Assembly (NCBI RefSeq): GCF_003286085.1
Contig: NW_020825289.1
Coordinates: forward strand, 9,920,001-9,984,000
DNA length: 64,000 nt
From: Drosophila persimilis
Taxonomy: Eukaryota; Arthropoda; Insecta; Diptera; Drosophilidae
Direction: 5' to 3'
The position numbers and the translations under genes are program-made. Positions 37,901 through 52,000 of the stretch are shown here, one piece after another. How positions within the stretch are numbered: position 1 is the first letter of the stretch; each line of letters opens with the position of its first letter. The notes under the pieces are model-generated. The model saw only the letters and a program-made list of their open reading frames with translations, did no database searches and was not told where the DNA came from.

Positions 37901-40900
37901 TAATGGCTCAAAACAACTCGAGTTTATCTCGTCAGAGTCTTCACTGTACACAACACAAGAATCGGGATCGGATCGGCAGCGGCACTGCCAGACCAACACG
38001 AAATTCACTCTTCTCTCGCACAAAAAGCGCGCCACTCTACGAGCACAAAAGAGAGAAAATACAAAAAAAAATTAGAAAACGAAAACGAAACACAGCAGCG
38101 ACGGAGTCAGAGCCCAGACCAGACCAGACCCAAGTCGACATAAGGGCAAACATGATTCAATAAAATTACGCTGCGAAAGTATGCAACAGAAACAAGCAAA
38201 CAAAGTGATGAATAAGGGAAAAATACAAACACACATACATACATATGTATGCAGGGAGAGGCGGAGAGTGCTGAGCAGAGCTTATAGAGTAAACATTTAT
38301 TCCCCGTTGAATGAGAATGAATGTGAAGAGCAACAAAACCACGAGCCAAAGGCACTGAAACGCGCAGCGGCGGCGGCAGCGGCGGCGGCAGCGGCGGCGA
38401 GGGCACACCAAAAGAAAGGAAAAGAAAAAGTACTTAAAAAGCTCACAAGCAAATATTTATAACAGTAAATCACTTTGGCGCTTGCACATACACAAACAGA
38501 CAGCACGGGGGAGGGACGCAAGCAGAGACTGCGAGAGCGGGGCAGTGCAAAAGTGCAATAAGAGCAACACGAAACCTGCGCTACTCAAATGTTGTTCTTA
38601 AGTACTGGCCAAACGAAGCAGCCGCAACCTGGAAAAATTCAAAAGAAGCTTAAAGGAATTTCGGGTTGCGACAGCAGAGTGATCGAAAAATATGTAAGCC
38701 TACTAAAAATAGCTCTACAAAGTGTTCGGCTATGGTCTTGGCAAACAAAAACCCCATCAGCAATCCCGTAATTACCATTAAACCATATCTCATATGTCCT
38801 TGACTACCAAATAATAACGCAACAAGTGTGCGAACACACTTACTTTTATCCTCTCAACGAATTAGGACAGTGGATTATATTATAATTTTAAAAATATAAA
38901 TCGAAAAGAAATCGAATACATAAATGTTCTATGCAAGGAGTACTGCTGGCTCGTTTAGCCAGTGCTTGCGTCTCTGGCAAAATCTTTGTCCTGGGAGACG
39001 TGGGGCAAGAAAAACCAGCAAATATTTAAATACGTGCGCTAAAACACACAATAAAAGCGTAAACAAATACAAAGTAAATATGGCGGCAGCGACGGCGGTA
39101 AGGAGGCAACAACAACTGCAACAAAGCTCGCAGTAAGGGGGAGGGGGCGGGTTCCAAGGCTTATGGCATTCGCTATCTCCTTCTGCTGGTTCTACTTCTA
39201 CCCTTTCGTTTTGTTGCACTTCGGGGTTGATAAAATTCAAAGTCACTTTGTGTCTGTGTGGGTGCTCAAGTGTTTGCTTTAGTTGTTGTCAAGTTTTTTA
39301 ATTAAATTTGGGGTGCACAACCAGACTTAATGGACAAAACCCACCAAAAAAGAAGTACCAAGAGGTGGGACCAGAGTAAGAAAACTTTTGTCCCAGAAAT
39401 TAGTTGCCAACAATGGGATTATCTCTCTTGCAAAAGTTTCCTTTTCCCTTTTCCCTTAGATCGAAGATCCTATTAGCCAGGCCAATAAAAACCTTCAACA
39501 ATGTACTCTTCGCATTAAGATATGCAAAAAGTTGTGCAAGAGTTTAAAATGCAATTTGAATATGGAGTAATCTCTGCCCATAAATGTTGCATTCCCCAGG
39601 GAGAACTGGAAAACCCAACAAAGCAAATGGGGAAATGGAAAATCTCTCTTCCGATTGCAATTTTCGAAAAAAAATAATAACCCATGGTCTGGTTGAAATT
39701 GAATAACAAAATACAGAAGCTCGGACCCAATGAACAATAGAAGTGGTCCTCGTGAAATGTGAAAAGTGGGGACGGGGTGAGAGCAGCACACAAATAAATA
39801 TGTTTAACCAAATTGCTAACCAACAAAAAAAAACCCACCAGAAAACCCCTCGCAAAGAGAAAAGGACAAGTCAAGCGTAACATATTTATTGACGTTGCGG
39901 TTGCTGGACCCGGACACAGAGCCGGACCCGGCCGAGACACACACGCACACACACACACACACATTAGATTTCAGTTAGCTGGCAAGCAGCAAAACCACCA
40001 CTAACCACTGACACCAGCACCACACAACAACACGCTGAGCCCTGTTAGGTGGGGCCACCTCCCCACTCCCACCCCAGAAACAGAAGCCACGGAATGAGTG
40101 GCACTTGCAAGTGTGGTGTTTATGTTCCATACATCAGGGGTTTATGGGCTAAACGTTTATGTGTCTGGCAACAACAAGCTTTTAAAGGGTTTCCACACAC
40201 ACACACACACACGACCATATGGGGGGTAGTCGATGCTGACGCCACTTGAAATTTCACTTACACCCACCCCACCCTGTTTTTTGTGTGCCTGTGTATGTGC
40301 CACACAGTTGACGTTGCACACTTCGTTGACTCCCAAAAGACGCCCACACTCAAAATGGTTGACCTCGGAGGCCACCCCAGCCCCCCCAACAGTCAGATAA
40401 GACGGAGGTTGGGGCGGGGGTATTACAAAATGTATTTTATCTTCATCGATTGGCAGAATTTATATCTTTTTTCATGCCACATCAGCGTTTTATATACATG
40501 CTCATCCGTACTATATGTACATATCGAATGAGAATGCGAATAAAGATTTAGGGTAGCTGTTTCCCCTCCCCCCTCCCCACACCCCTTGAGTTGAGGTTAT
40601 GTGCTGACAGCTAAAAGCACCAACATATGCATATCCTCGATGGCGGAGAGATAAATCAGCTGTGCTCCCAGCAGATGATTACATGGGGATGAAGTTGTAA
40701 GTCGACGAGTTGCTAGAAAAAGATGTACAGGCAAATACACACTACACTACCACAATACAATAACAACACAATAAACTGCCATATTATGCAAATCAATAAG
40801 GATGCTAGATGGTAGATGGTAGTTGGTACTTGGTAGCTGGTAGATTGCTGAACTTTGTGCAAACTGTTGGAAAAACATATGTCTGATGTGTGGTTGGTGA

Positions 40901-43067
40901 TATGCATCTATTAAAATGGTTCAGCCGTCTAATAAATATTGGAAAAAATATGTAACTTGCCTTTAAGTATTCCTTAAAAATCACTAAAATTTCTTCCATT
41001 TCTGGGAGTAAATTTACATTTTATATCCATGTTAATTCCTCCTACCTCCATCGATTGTACTGAATATTCAAACCTCAAACCAGAAATTATTTCTTTTTTT
41101 TTTTCAATTTACATAATTCTGTTGTACGCAACACTCTCATACGTACAGCAATCCTTATGCAGCACTGGCACTCCCCTTTTATGAACCTTTCAACTTGCAA
41201 TCATGTTTGCCAATTATGCAAATGATGATGCGACCCACTGTGCGTGCAGGCAGAGCCACTGTGGGGCATAGCTGGGTAAATACTCTCCAAACACTTGGCT
41301 TCGTGTTTACCACAATTTACTCCGACTCGAGTTAACACAAACACACACACACACACACACACACACAAACCCAGATACTAAAGCACAGAGAGAGAGAGAG
41401 ACAGCGAGAGGGGGGTATGGGCAAATATAAATGCACATTTTTTGCCCACAATTTCCTGGAAGCAAGGGAGAAAGAGTGACAGAATGGGTGAATGAGAGAA
41501 CGAGAGAGAGGGGGGAACGGACGAGTGTGGCAGTGCGAGGCGGGAAATGGGGAATGGGGAATGCGAGCACAATAAACTGAAAGGAAGGCAAGGGTCGGGG
41601 GTCGGGGTAGGTCGTAGCTTGCCACAAGCCAAATATGTCTGTGTCTGGGCTCGACTACCCTCCCGCCCTCCTACCCTTCTTCATTCCTTCGCCGTATTTC
41701 TGTTTCATTCTTTCTCTCATTCTACACAGTCTTGCCGTCTCTTGCCTTCATTCTATATGTATAAATATGTGTCTGTGGGTGTGTGTGTGTGTGTCTGGAA
41801 AGTGTGGCAATAAAAAGGATAATGTAACTGTTATTCTACGCAAAGCGGAAGCGAACGAGGGAACGCGGCAGGAGCCAGAAGTGTGGTGCAAGTGTTTGAA
41901 ATATTTCTGTGGCAAAGGTGGCAACTTGGGCCGAGGAGGTGGACTCCTACTCCTCTGCTCACCAACAAGATGTGGCACAAGTAAAAAGCACAACCAAAGG
42001 CTGCAACAACAGCACAAAACGAAGTTGGGTCTGGGCCGTGCGGTTGCACAGTGGAGGAGTTGAGGAGTGGAGGAGTGGCGTGGCTGTGGCTCGAACAGGA
42101 TGCGGTGCTGGGGACTCCTCCTTTGCTGAGTGACTGACTGAACAAGTGGCAACGAGGAAATGACTGTCCTGTGGCAGGGGCTGGGGAAGGCCACAGGCCA
42201 CCTCTGGCAAGAGTCAGAGAGCGTACGAGCCGAAACGAAGCGAAAGGAGACGAGACGACACGAACAAAAGTGCCAAAGAGCGAAGCCGGAAAATTGTGTG
42301 GAAATTTGAGCTTCTTTTGAAATTGAGGCCGGAAATGACACCCACACGTACCACTATGTGTGTGTGTGTGTGTGTGAGAGGGAGAGAGGGCACAAGCGAA
42401 AGAGAGAAGGCACAGACGGAGAGAGGGTGGAGAGGGAGTTAGAGAGGGGGCCGTATAAGGAGAGTGAGAGAGAGAGAGAGCTGTCTGTCCCGCTGTTGTG
42501 TTAAACAAAATGTTTGCGGGTGCAATAAGCGTAAATTCAGTGGTTTTATGTTTACTTATTCAACTCCTCCATAACCAACCACCACCCACCCAGTCCACCC
42601 ACTCCAGGGAAAACCACCTTCGCCCTTCTTCTGTGGGGCACAACTTCATTTTATTGAGAGCAGCGCAGAAGATGGGTGGGTGGCAGCTGCTACAGGAGCA
42701 AACCCCCACATTCGGGTGGCAATATACTTTTTGCAAATCGATGCCAACTCCTTAAACGATGGGTGGGCCGGTGCCTAGGCTGGGGCTTTGGGTGGGGCTC
42801 TCTGGTCCGTTGTGGCACTGCTGCTGCAGGAAGCGTGTGGCATGTTGAATGGGTCTTGAGTGTTTTCGTATGGTTGACAGGATAACACGGAGTAATTCAA
42901 TTCGAAATACTTTATGCTGTTGCTTTTATTATTTGTGCTTTCTCGTTGGCTCCCTCTCTCTCTCCCCCACTCTCTCCCACTCTCTCCATCCATCTTTCGT
43001 TCTTTTGCTTTACGGATTGCTGTTGTCGGAAGTGGCATTTGTAGGTGGGTTCTGGGAATGTATGCGG

Positions 43068-43099
<32 letters not shown>

Positions 43100-46000
43100 G
43101 TGTAGAACCAGGGGGTAGCCGCATAAACGAGCACACACACACACAAACAGAGGGGGGGCTAAGGCTCTATCTGTATCTGTGTATTTTGTGGTTTCTCTGT
43201 TTATTTATTTTTATGATGTTTCCTTTTTGGCATTTTATTGAAGAAGTTTACCGACGCCATTGCTCTTGCATAAATAACTGAGAGCTGGGATAGAGGGGGG
43301 GGGGAGAGAGGAAGTGCTAACAAGCACATAGCCCCCCGCCCCCCTGCCCCCCTCGCCACCCTTCACCACCCACCCAGTCCGCCTCATTGCAATTCATAAA
43401 AAATCAATATTTATTACAGCTGCTAGTGGTGCACGGTACATGGTCCTTGCCATCACCACCTCCTTCCTCGCCACCCCTAACCCATCACCAGCCCCCTCCC
43501 CACCCCTCGACCCTGTGATTGGGCATTTAATCAGTTGATTTCTTATTCAACTTGAGGTTCTTTTTGCCCTTATTTTCTTTGCTTTTATACTGGGAAATGC
43601 AATTAGAGAAACTTTTTCCGAGATGGCTGAGGGATGGGGATGGGGAATGGGGTTTGTATTTACGAGTATTCTATTGTACAGGGTTTCCTAGTGCTATATG
43701 TGGGTGTGTGTGTCCCCTAAGGGGGCACAAAAATAAAATTAAAAAAAAAACAATTTTAAATAAATAAAATCCTTGAATCCTTTGGGGTCCGGCGAACCGA
43801 AGCTTTTGATACCCTTTCCGATCTATCATTCCTATAAAACTATAATGTTTGATGATGATGTTGGAAATATCTTTAGAAAAAGGGTAATTCTATTGCTTTT
43901 TGTTCTCATTTTGAACGTCGGTTTCTGATATCATAGCGTACCATATGATACGATATTATATTTTGTTGATTCCGTTTTATGTTTGAAAAAATATCATCGA
44001 AAGTATTACTATTTTTGCATTGGAGATGCATTTGTGTGGTGAAAATCACAATACCCCCTGCAAGGGTACACAAAAAATGCAATATAGTCAATAAAAGAAT
44101 TGCAAATGAATCACAACTGGAATATTTGAAATGTTTCCATTGCAACCATATACATATCGAGTTTGTAACTATGGCGTAACGGAAATTTACATTCAACTGA
44201 ATATCCATTAAGAAATATGTGTGCAACAATTGAAAAAACTCAACTAGAACAAAAAGGATAAAGAGATTAAGGATAAAGATAAAGGAAGATACTTGGAAAC
44301 ACCACCACATTTATATGTATATATTTATATACTTGAGTACGGCTTGAAAACCATTTGTACATATGTTCAAGCTGTACTTAACGTGTATTTCTATGTGGTG
44401 GTGTTTACAGAAAACTCCCAGAGAGAGACTTTTTTCAAAAAGTAGACTCATCAGAAATAATCCTGGATTACACGGTCAACAGCGAAGAGCTGGAAAAGTT
44501 GAGTTCCATTCAAAAATCATGTAAAGAAAAGGCAGTTCTCTCCAACATTTCGACTCTAGTGGGGATAAAGAGCTGATCAGCTGATAGAATTGGTTGGGCC
44601 TCATAGCACATACGAGTGTGCTATGCATTCGAAAATACAATAGTCAACTGAATTGAAGATCCATTTGGAGATATGTTACTGGCACATTGCTGGCACACAG
44701 CTTTATAAGCAAATGCCCTGACAGACAACTAAAGAATCACTTTTTTTGTATTCATTCATGTTGATAATCGACATAATTTACACATATTCTCGTAGTACGA
44801 GCACTCCACTAAAATGTAGAGTTGTTCTCAAGTAAACGGCGGTGCTATTTACAAAGACGATATACCAGTGAACTAATGATTCCATTTAAATATACAAGCA
44901 CAATTATTGCATCTTTAGGTTTAACAATAATTTAGGTGTGTGGGAATAAGTATATAGAATACATTCGACATTTTCGTATCTTTAAACAGATTTACTGTTG
45001 AGTCCTTCAAGAGTATTTGTGTGTTTCCTAAACACAACATAAATGAGGATTCTCTTCTCAAACAAATCCATAATTACACAATTTGTCATGTCATTTCCCC
45101 GCTACACAAACAATCAATTGACAATTTTCCAAAAACTATAAAACTGTTCAACTTTTGTCCAATTTGTGTCTGTGTCATTCTCGGGACGAGTGTGCCACAT
45201 GCAGATAGCGGCAGTGCATTGATAGATCCAAACACAGGGGGAGGCCACTGAACAGATTCCCCACAAATGCTCAACTCTTTTGTGTATACAAAAAATACAA
45301 AATAATCCGCAAATGTTGGCCCGTGCTGGATGCCCCCAACGTAAACTTTGCAACCCAATACGCAGCGCTGCCCCCACCAATTCGCCCAAACCACCCCTCG
45401 AACAGGGTTCCTCTCTGGGGGGTGGGGCTAAGGCTATTACTGGACTGACCAAGCCGAGACCGAGCAAACCGAGCTGGAAAACGCTCAACGCTCAGAGTTA
45501 AGTGAAACCAATTGAGATTTATTGACGCGAATTGGGTTTCACTTGAACCTGCTCGCCCTGGGGCGCTTGAGGAGCCTCTCGCATTACTAGAACCAGATCG
45601 GATTCCCCCATTTTGGAGCCACAGAGACACTTACCTTCTTTTGACTTGTCGTACTGCTTGGGCGACGTGGTCTTCTTGCCTGGCACGGGCCTCAGGGCAT
45701 TGCTGATGAGCTGCGAAGGCGGGATTTCAATACAGATATTAGTTAGGGTAGTTTGGCAGGTAGCTCTCCCTCTCCCTCTCATTCTCTACTCACAATGCGA
45801 TCAGAGCGTTCGCCGCAGGGCAGACGTGCCACTGCGGACTCGGGACTGTCCTCCGGGGGCGGCGGCTGGGGCACCCAATTGTAGGCCCGCCTAGATATGG
45901 GCACCCCGAAGCGGTCGTGCTGCGAGGCCTGTTGTCTGTGAAAGGAAACAAGCACACGTCTCAGTTAGTTGGCTGAACATCACATCACATCTGTTTGCTC

Positions 46001-49000
46001 TCTGATCTCTCACCTTAAGCTCTCGTAGCAGTCGAGGCAGACCACGGCAAACTCTCCGTTCTCCAGCAGCAGCCCGTCGTCGCTTTTCTGGTGCTTCACA
46101 AATGGAAAGTCATTGACGGGCAGGGCCCTCACCCGCTTCCTATAAGTCGTAATGCCGCACAGGTGGCAGTTGTAGTCGTGCCAATTGTATTTGCGTTCCG
46201 TCGGATTCACGCTCGGACTTTGCGCCTCATATCTGTCAAGCAATCGGCATACAATTATTAGATGTTCTCTATATATAGAGTGCGGTTGGGTGACTCACTT
46301 GCGCCACTGATTCAACATGGAATGATAACAGAAGGTGCAGACCAAAGCCGAGTTGTTCCTCAGCTGCTCGGCATTCGGCAGCGTATTGTGTTTCAGCAAC
46401 AGGGGAAAATAAGGCCGCGAACCCTGGAAGAGTATACAAAATTAGGTTGAATAAATATCTGAATTCAGAGAATCCAACTATGCGTACACCATGTTGCCTT
46501 AAGTGCTTAAAGGAAGATACAAATACGAAAAGAACCACGAAAGATACTAAATGATAAAAACAAGATGTCCAAAGCCTGGTAAAACAATGAAAGATGCTCC
46601 AAGAAACATAAAAGATACTTAAAAAAAGATAAAATATACTAAAAGGTACACATAAACCCATAAAATATACTTAAAGAACACTTAAAGATGCTCAAAGAAC
46701 GAAGAACTTAAATATTCTTACAATCGAAACAGTATCGAATGAATAATTTAAGTAATTAATGCAACTAGCATGATATATGTATTTATAGGCTGCTATCTAC
46801 AACGGATGTACGCCATTCCAGGGCCTATCTGAAACAATCGTAAAACATTTGATCCCTGTATCTAATCACTTCTAATGGATACATCATCAGCGGACTCATT
46901 ATCTATATTGATTGACATCGCTGGTGGCCTGGGAAAATCCCTACAGTTATCATCAAATTACATGTTTGCCAAGCGATGTGTACAAATAATATGCGCACAC
47001 AAACGTAATCTCAGAATGCGACCTGAATCGAAGGGAAGGTCAGGCGAGCAGTGCAGCCGAAACATCAATTAAATGGCTTAATGTCTAGGGCAAAGCCTAA
47101 ATATGACTGATTGAGGCTTGTATCTTTTGAATATTTCTAAATGTCTCGATTTTAGGTGCAGCATGGCAGATAAATTTGATATACATTTACTCCAATTAGT
47201 AATTCAATCAATCTGTCATGGACTCGGGGGCGTATTTTGATATCTTGTTGCCACATTTACTAAATCATTTCAATTAAATTTAAGACAAAGACGCATCGAC
47301 ATGAATACTGCAATATTAGTTTCTCAAACAATTAACAGACCGGCAGCATTGTTAGGTTAATTATCAAACGATATCTAGCATCGTGTACATCTACAGATTT
47401 AAAGACAAATCCAAATGATTGAAAGACAATAACAATGATTGCGTTGAGTCTTTGGAATACAAGCAAATTTAGGAAGTATTCCTACAGTGCACAGTGCATA
47501 CTTCATTTACATAATCCCGCTACAATGCACTAGAAATTTGACTTATTATAGACATTCCTCCGCTGTGTATATATCGCCTTCATCAAGGCTCTTTCTGCTC
47601 TTTCTAAAACTACTGTATCATTTACAAAAACTCTGAACATCTTGCTCATATCCCCCCTGCTTATCTAGGAATTCTCTTCACTTATAACACAATTATCGCT
47701 AATACTCTCCCAGCTCAGACTTTCTCTTGAGAGACTCTACCTCTTTGCTGGCATAGAGGACTCTGGCCAGAGTGAGGTCCGAGTGAAGGCCGCAGAGGAA
47801 GCAATAGATTGATGTGCTGGCGGGCGTCGATGATGATATGGATGGTGTGGAGGGCGGTGTATTGATGCTCATGGCGCCGTGCCGAGATCCGTTCGGTGAG
47901 CTGGATGTCATCATGGGCGAGGGAATGTTGTATCTGCAAGGGAAACGGAAATATAATCAATAGAGCATTCTTTAGAGAAATTCAAGGTAAAAGGGAATGC
48001 GAATGGGAAAGAAAGAAAACCTTCTGTGCTCTAGGGGTACACGTTCGGCATCCATGGATTCCCACTGGCTGGCCAAGTAATCCTTGCAGTCCTTGCAGGC
48101 CAGCACGCGATTGCTGTTCAACTCGTTGTTGTTGTTGTTATTGTTGTTGTTATTATTATTGTTGCTGCTGTTGCTGTTGCCACTGTTGCTATTATTGTTA
48201 ATATTACTATTATTGTTATTGCTGGTGGCAGCGGCATTGGCCTTGAGGCAGGGAAAGTGCATGGCATGGGAATTCATATGCTCCGCACTGGTGGACAGCC
48301 AATCCATTTTGTTAGACGGACAAAGCACTTTGCAAATGGAGCACCTGCAGAGAAAATGTAAACTCAATTAAAAGATGTAAACAGCATAAAAAGGCGCACG
48401 GTACTCACGGATACTGTCCATGGCCATTCTCGATGGCTCCCTGGCTGGAGCTGGGGGAGTTGGGCCGGGAATCGCTGCGGCGTATCGGCTTGAGGTCGCG
48501 TGCCGTGTTCGAGTTGGAATTGTTCGAGTTCGTCTCGTACGGCTATCAATGGAGGAATGGGTATGGTAATATTAGAGATTATTGTATGGGCTATTTCTGT
48601 ATTTGTTCTAAGAATATCGCGCACAGACTGTCCACCCAACCGGTACGGATACGGCAGTCCCCAGGTCTAAGCATCAACCAAATGCACACTTTAGGCCTTA
48701 TCTAATCAGCGGAAAAAGAAAAAAACGAACCGAATTTTATTAAATATTGTATACAATTGATTTGCTATTCAAGGAGTAGCCACTCGACTATGACTGGCGA
48801 TGGACTGTGTCCGATTTGGCCGATAGAACCGCCCCTAACCGGTCCGAACCGTGTTCGGTTTCACTTATCTCCCTTCGATTTGCGACTTATATTTCGAGCC
48901 ACAGAAAGAGAAAGGTAGCGAGCGAGACAGAGAGACATAGAGAGATTGCGTGAGCCAACAATCTCCTCCAATCAAAAGTCTTCTTATCTCCTGCGACTAA

Positions 49001-52000
49001 TTACAATCACCGATAGAGTTCAAAGTTGAGGCCCTGCCTGCGAAAGTAGATCGCTTGTTGATTCCCGTTCACTGCTTCGCGACTTGGCCTCATCTCTTTG
49101 ACGTTTTCTGATGTATGTCAGCACTGTATAAAATTGGAATTTTTGGTGGGCTTCTCGAGTGTCATTTGAGTCATTGTCCAGTCGTCCACTTCAACTTCAA
49201 TTGTGGGAAGATGGACCGTACCAAGTGGACAAGTGGGAAGAAGAGTCGCAGAAGAAAGCCAAAACGTACTCAAACAGAAAACAGAAGAATATCGTAAGTT
49301 TCTCAAGGGAAGACACGGGAACTACAGCTAGAGTTGAAAGGAAATACTCGTATCTTAAGACAAAAACCCTATTTGTACTTGGAATTAACATTTTTTACAG
49401 AAAGATTTGCTCCAAGGGTGGAAATTGAAATATTTAAATCAAATATTTTTCGTATTTAATTTAAAAATAAATTAAAATTTAAATTAAAAACACTTTTATA
49501 TTTAAATTAAATATTTTCACATTTAAATAAATATAAGTAATACAAATAAAAATTATTTAGGCAAAAAAAATATATTTCCTTTTTCAAATTAAATATATTT
49601 CATATTTAATAAAATATATTTCTTATAAATTGAATATTTTATATTTATTTTAAAGTGTTTTGAATTCAGATGACATGAGAGCCATATTAAAAAGACTTTT
49701 AAATAAATTAATTCAAATTAATTTCCCTATATTTATATTTTAAGGCCGAATATTCAATTTAAATATGGGTGTGTTTCTAATATTTTTAGATTAAATTACG
49801 AGGAAATCTAATGGGAATAAAAACCCAACATCCACCATACAAAAACGTACTGCTCTGCTTCTTTTAAAGATAAGTGTACTCGATCATTTTATGGCCTTAT
49901 ATTATTTACTATTCAAGAAGGTTGAATGACTCGACTTGCCAGCCGTTTGTACACGTTTATGATCTTTAAGCATGTGTTAAATGGGGGGATTCAGAGCTAA
50001 AGATATGGATGTGGCTATATGGCTGTGGATAAAACAAATTCTTTACAATCTAAACATTTGCTATTGAAAGCCGGTCTCCAGGGAGGAGCGTAGGAGTGGG
50101 GGAATAATAAAGTAAAAAACAGAGAAACAAAACAGAAAACCAATAAAACAATGCAAATGAAAACATTTCGAAATGAATTAATTAAATATTGCGCTTGGTT
50201 CTTGCTACCCCACCATTGATAAATATTTGCATTTATCTATATTTAATTTTCGTATTTCGAAAACAACGACCGACCGATTGTGCAATGACCTGGATAAACC
50301 CCCAGAAACACACGTGTACTCCACTGCACAGACTCTAGCCAGTGGATAAACGGATACATAAAATGGAACAACTGCCTCCAGCACCTGTTCAAAGATGAAT
50401 TATTGGCCCAACATGCTCATCAAACAAACCGAATTCTGTTTAATCAAAGCCAACAGAAATGGAAATGGAAATTGGAAGTGAAACAGAACCAGAACCAGAA
50501 ACAGAGGCTTTATTTCTGATGAAATATGGCAAATAAATTAAGCAAATACTTTGCAGAGTAGTCGTCAGTCGTGAGTCGTGAGTCGTGTCGTTCAACTCTC
50601 ACTCAAGGTCGTGTTTCTCGGAATAAGAGTACTTTTAGGAGGTTGCCATGGCCTCCAATCTACGAAAGCCACACGCACAGGAAACACCAGAACCAATCCC
50701 CAAAACTATAAATCAAACAAAGAAAACAAAATCGAAAGACAAATTAAGCTATTCCCAGAGAACAAACATTTGCAGATTAAAGTAATAAACAAAACTGTTT
50801 TATATACTATATATATACGATAATACATTGTATCTGAAGAAATGCAATAAAGAAGAAGGCTAATAATTTATGGAAGAGGCGACGTCTGGTCTTTCAGATT
50901 TCAAGCAAAATGAAAACAAAAACAAATCAAAAATAAACAAAAACTAGAATGTTGAAACGAAAAGAAAAGAAAAAACAATCGGCTATAAATAAAAAGTGTT
51001 TAAGTAGAATTAACAAAACCGAAAAAAAGCAAAAAAAAAAATGAACGAAAACCGGTTCAAAGCAGATGCCTGGAAGAAAAAAAACTGACTCGGACTCGAC
51101 CAAGTTTACCCAGTTTTTTTTTTGTTTTTTTTTTGTCTACAAACGCAGCCCACGACAGAATTGTGGTTCTCTCTGGATCTCAGGGTTTGTTTATACAATG
51201 ATTTCGTGCGGCTTCACCTCTCCCCCCCTCTCCGTTTATAGCCTGCTCTATATTTATGTCTTTCTTCGGCAGAGAAGAGGGGGAGAGCGGAGAGCATGCA
51301 GTGCTGCCGTGTGTATTCCGGCTATCTAATCGGTTGGACGGACATTTGTTGACTCAAATTGGTTAACATGCTGACGATCCAAGTGGTTGCCGAGCACGCT
51401 CCGAGCATAGCCAGAATGATAAGGCGCAAGAGCTGCCTCGCTCGTCTCTAATTGATATAGCGGTACGGAGACGGAGAGGGAGTGGGAGCGGCAGGCTTCT
51501 GCCTTCAAATGAATTACTCAACAATTCCAGGTCGTGAACCAGCCATCTATCTTGGAGTCGTCCATACCCAGACGCCCCATCGCCCATTAATGGGGGTTAT
51601 CAGTGGCCGGGCGCAGAGGGCAAATGGGTGGGGTGGCCGCTAATCGCTCGAAATGTTATCGCCTGGCCAGAGCTACCGATTGCAGCTAAAGTAGGAGCTG
51701 CTACTGACCCGATGGATCGGGTGCGAGGCTCATCCCCTGCCCCCACATTTCGCTGTAACAAGCGGCAATCACTACTCTTTCTATATTTGTACACACACAC
51801 ACGCACATTATCTATTATCTCTCGCTCACTCGCTCTTCCTAGTAAATTTCCATGTTTGCGCATTTAACCGATACGCCACTGGCATCATCCGTACACTCGT
51901 ATATGCACTAGTACCTACGTGTATGCTGCATATATTGCACATTGGATTACGGCACAAATTGTTATTGAGAATCGATTGGGATCGATTGTACACATTGAAT

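Noticed and set aside
38297-38462. Poly-Ala open frames on both strands at a GCN repeat
   Set aside because: Simple-repeat artefact in an intron.
47699-47740. Exon 6 running on to a donor at 47706 (KRKSELGE...)
   Set aside because: That donor leaves in phase 2 and makes exon 7 hit a stop within ten codons. The GTAGAG donor at 47740 keeps the frame and the paired CxxC module.
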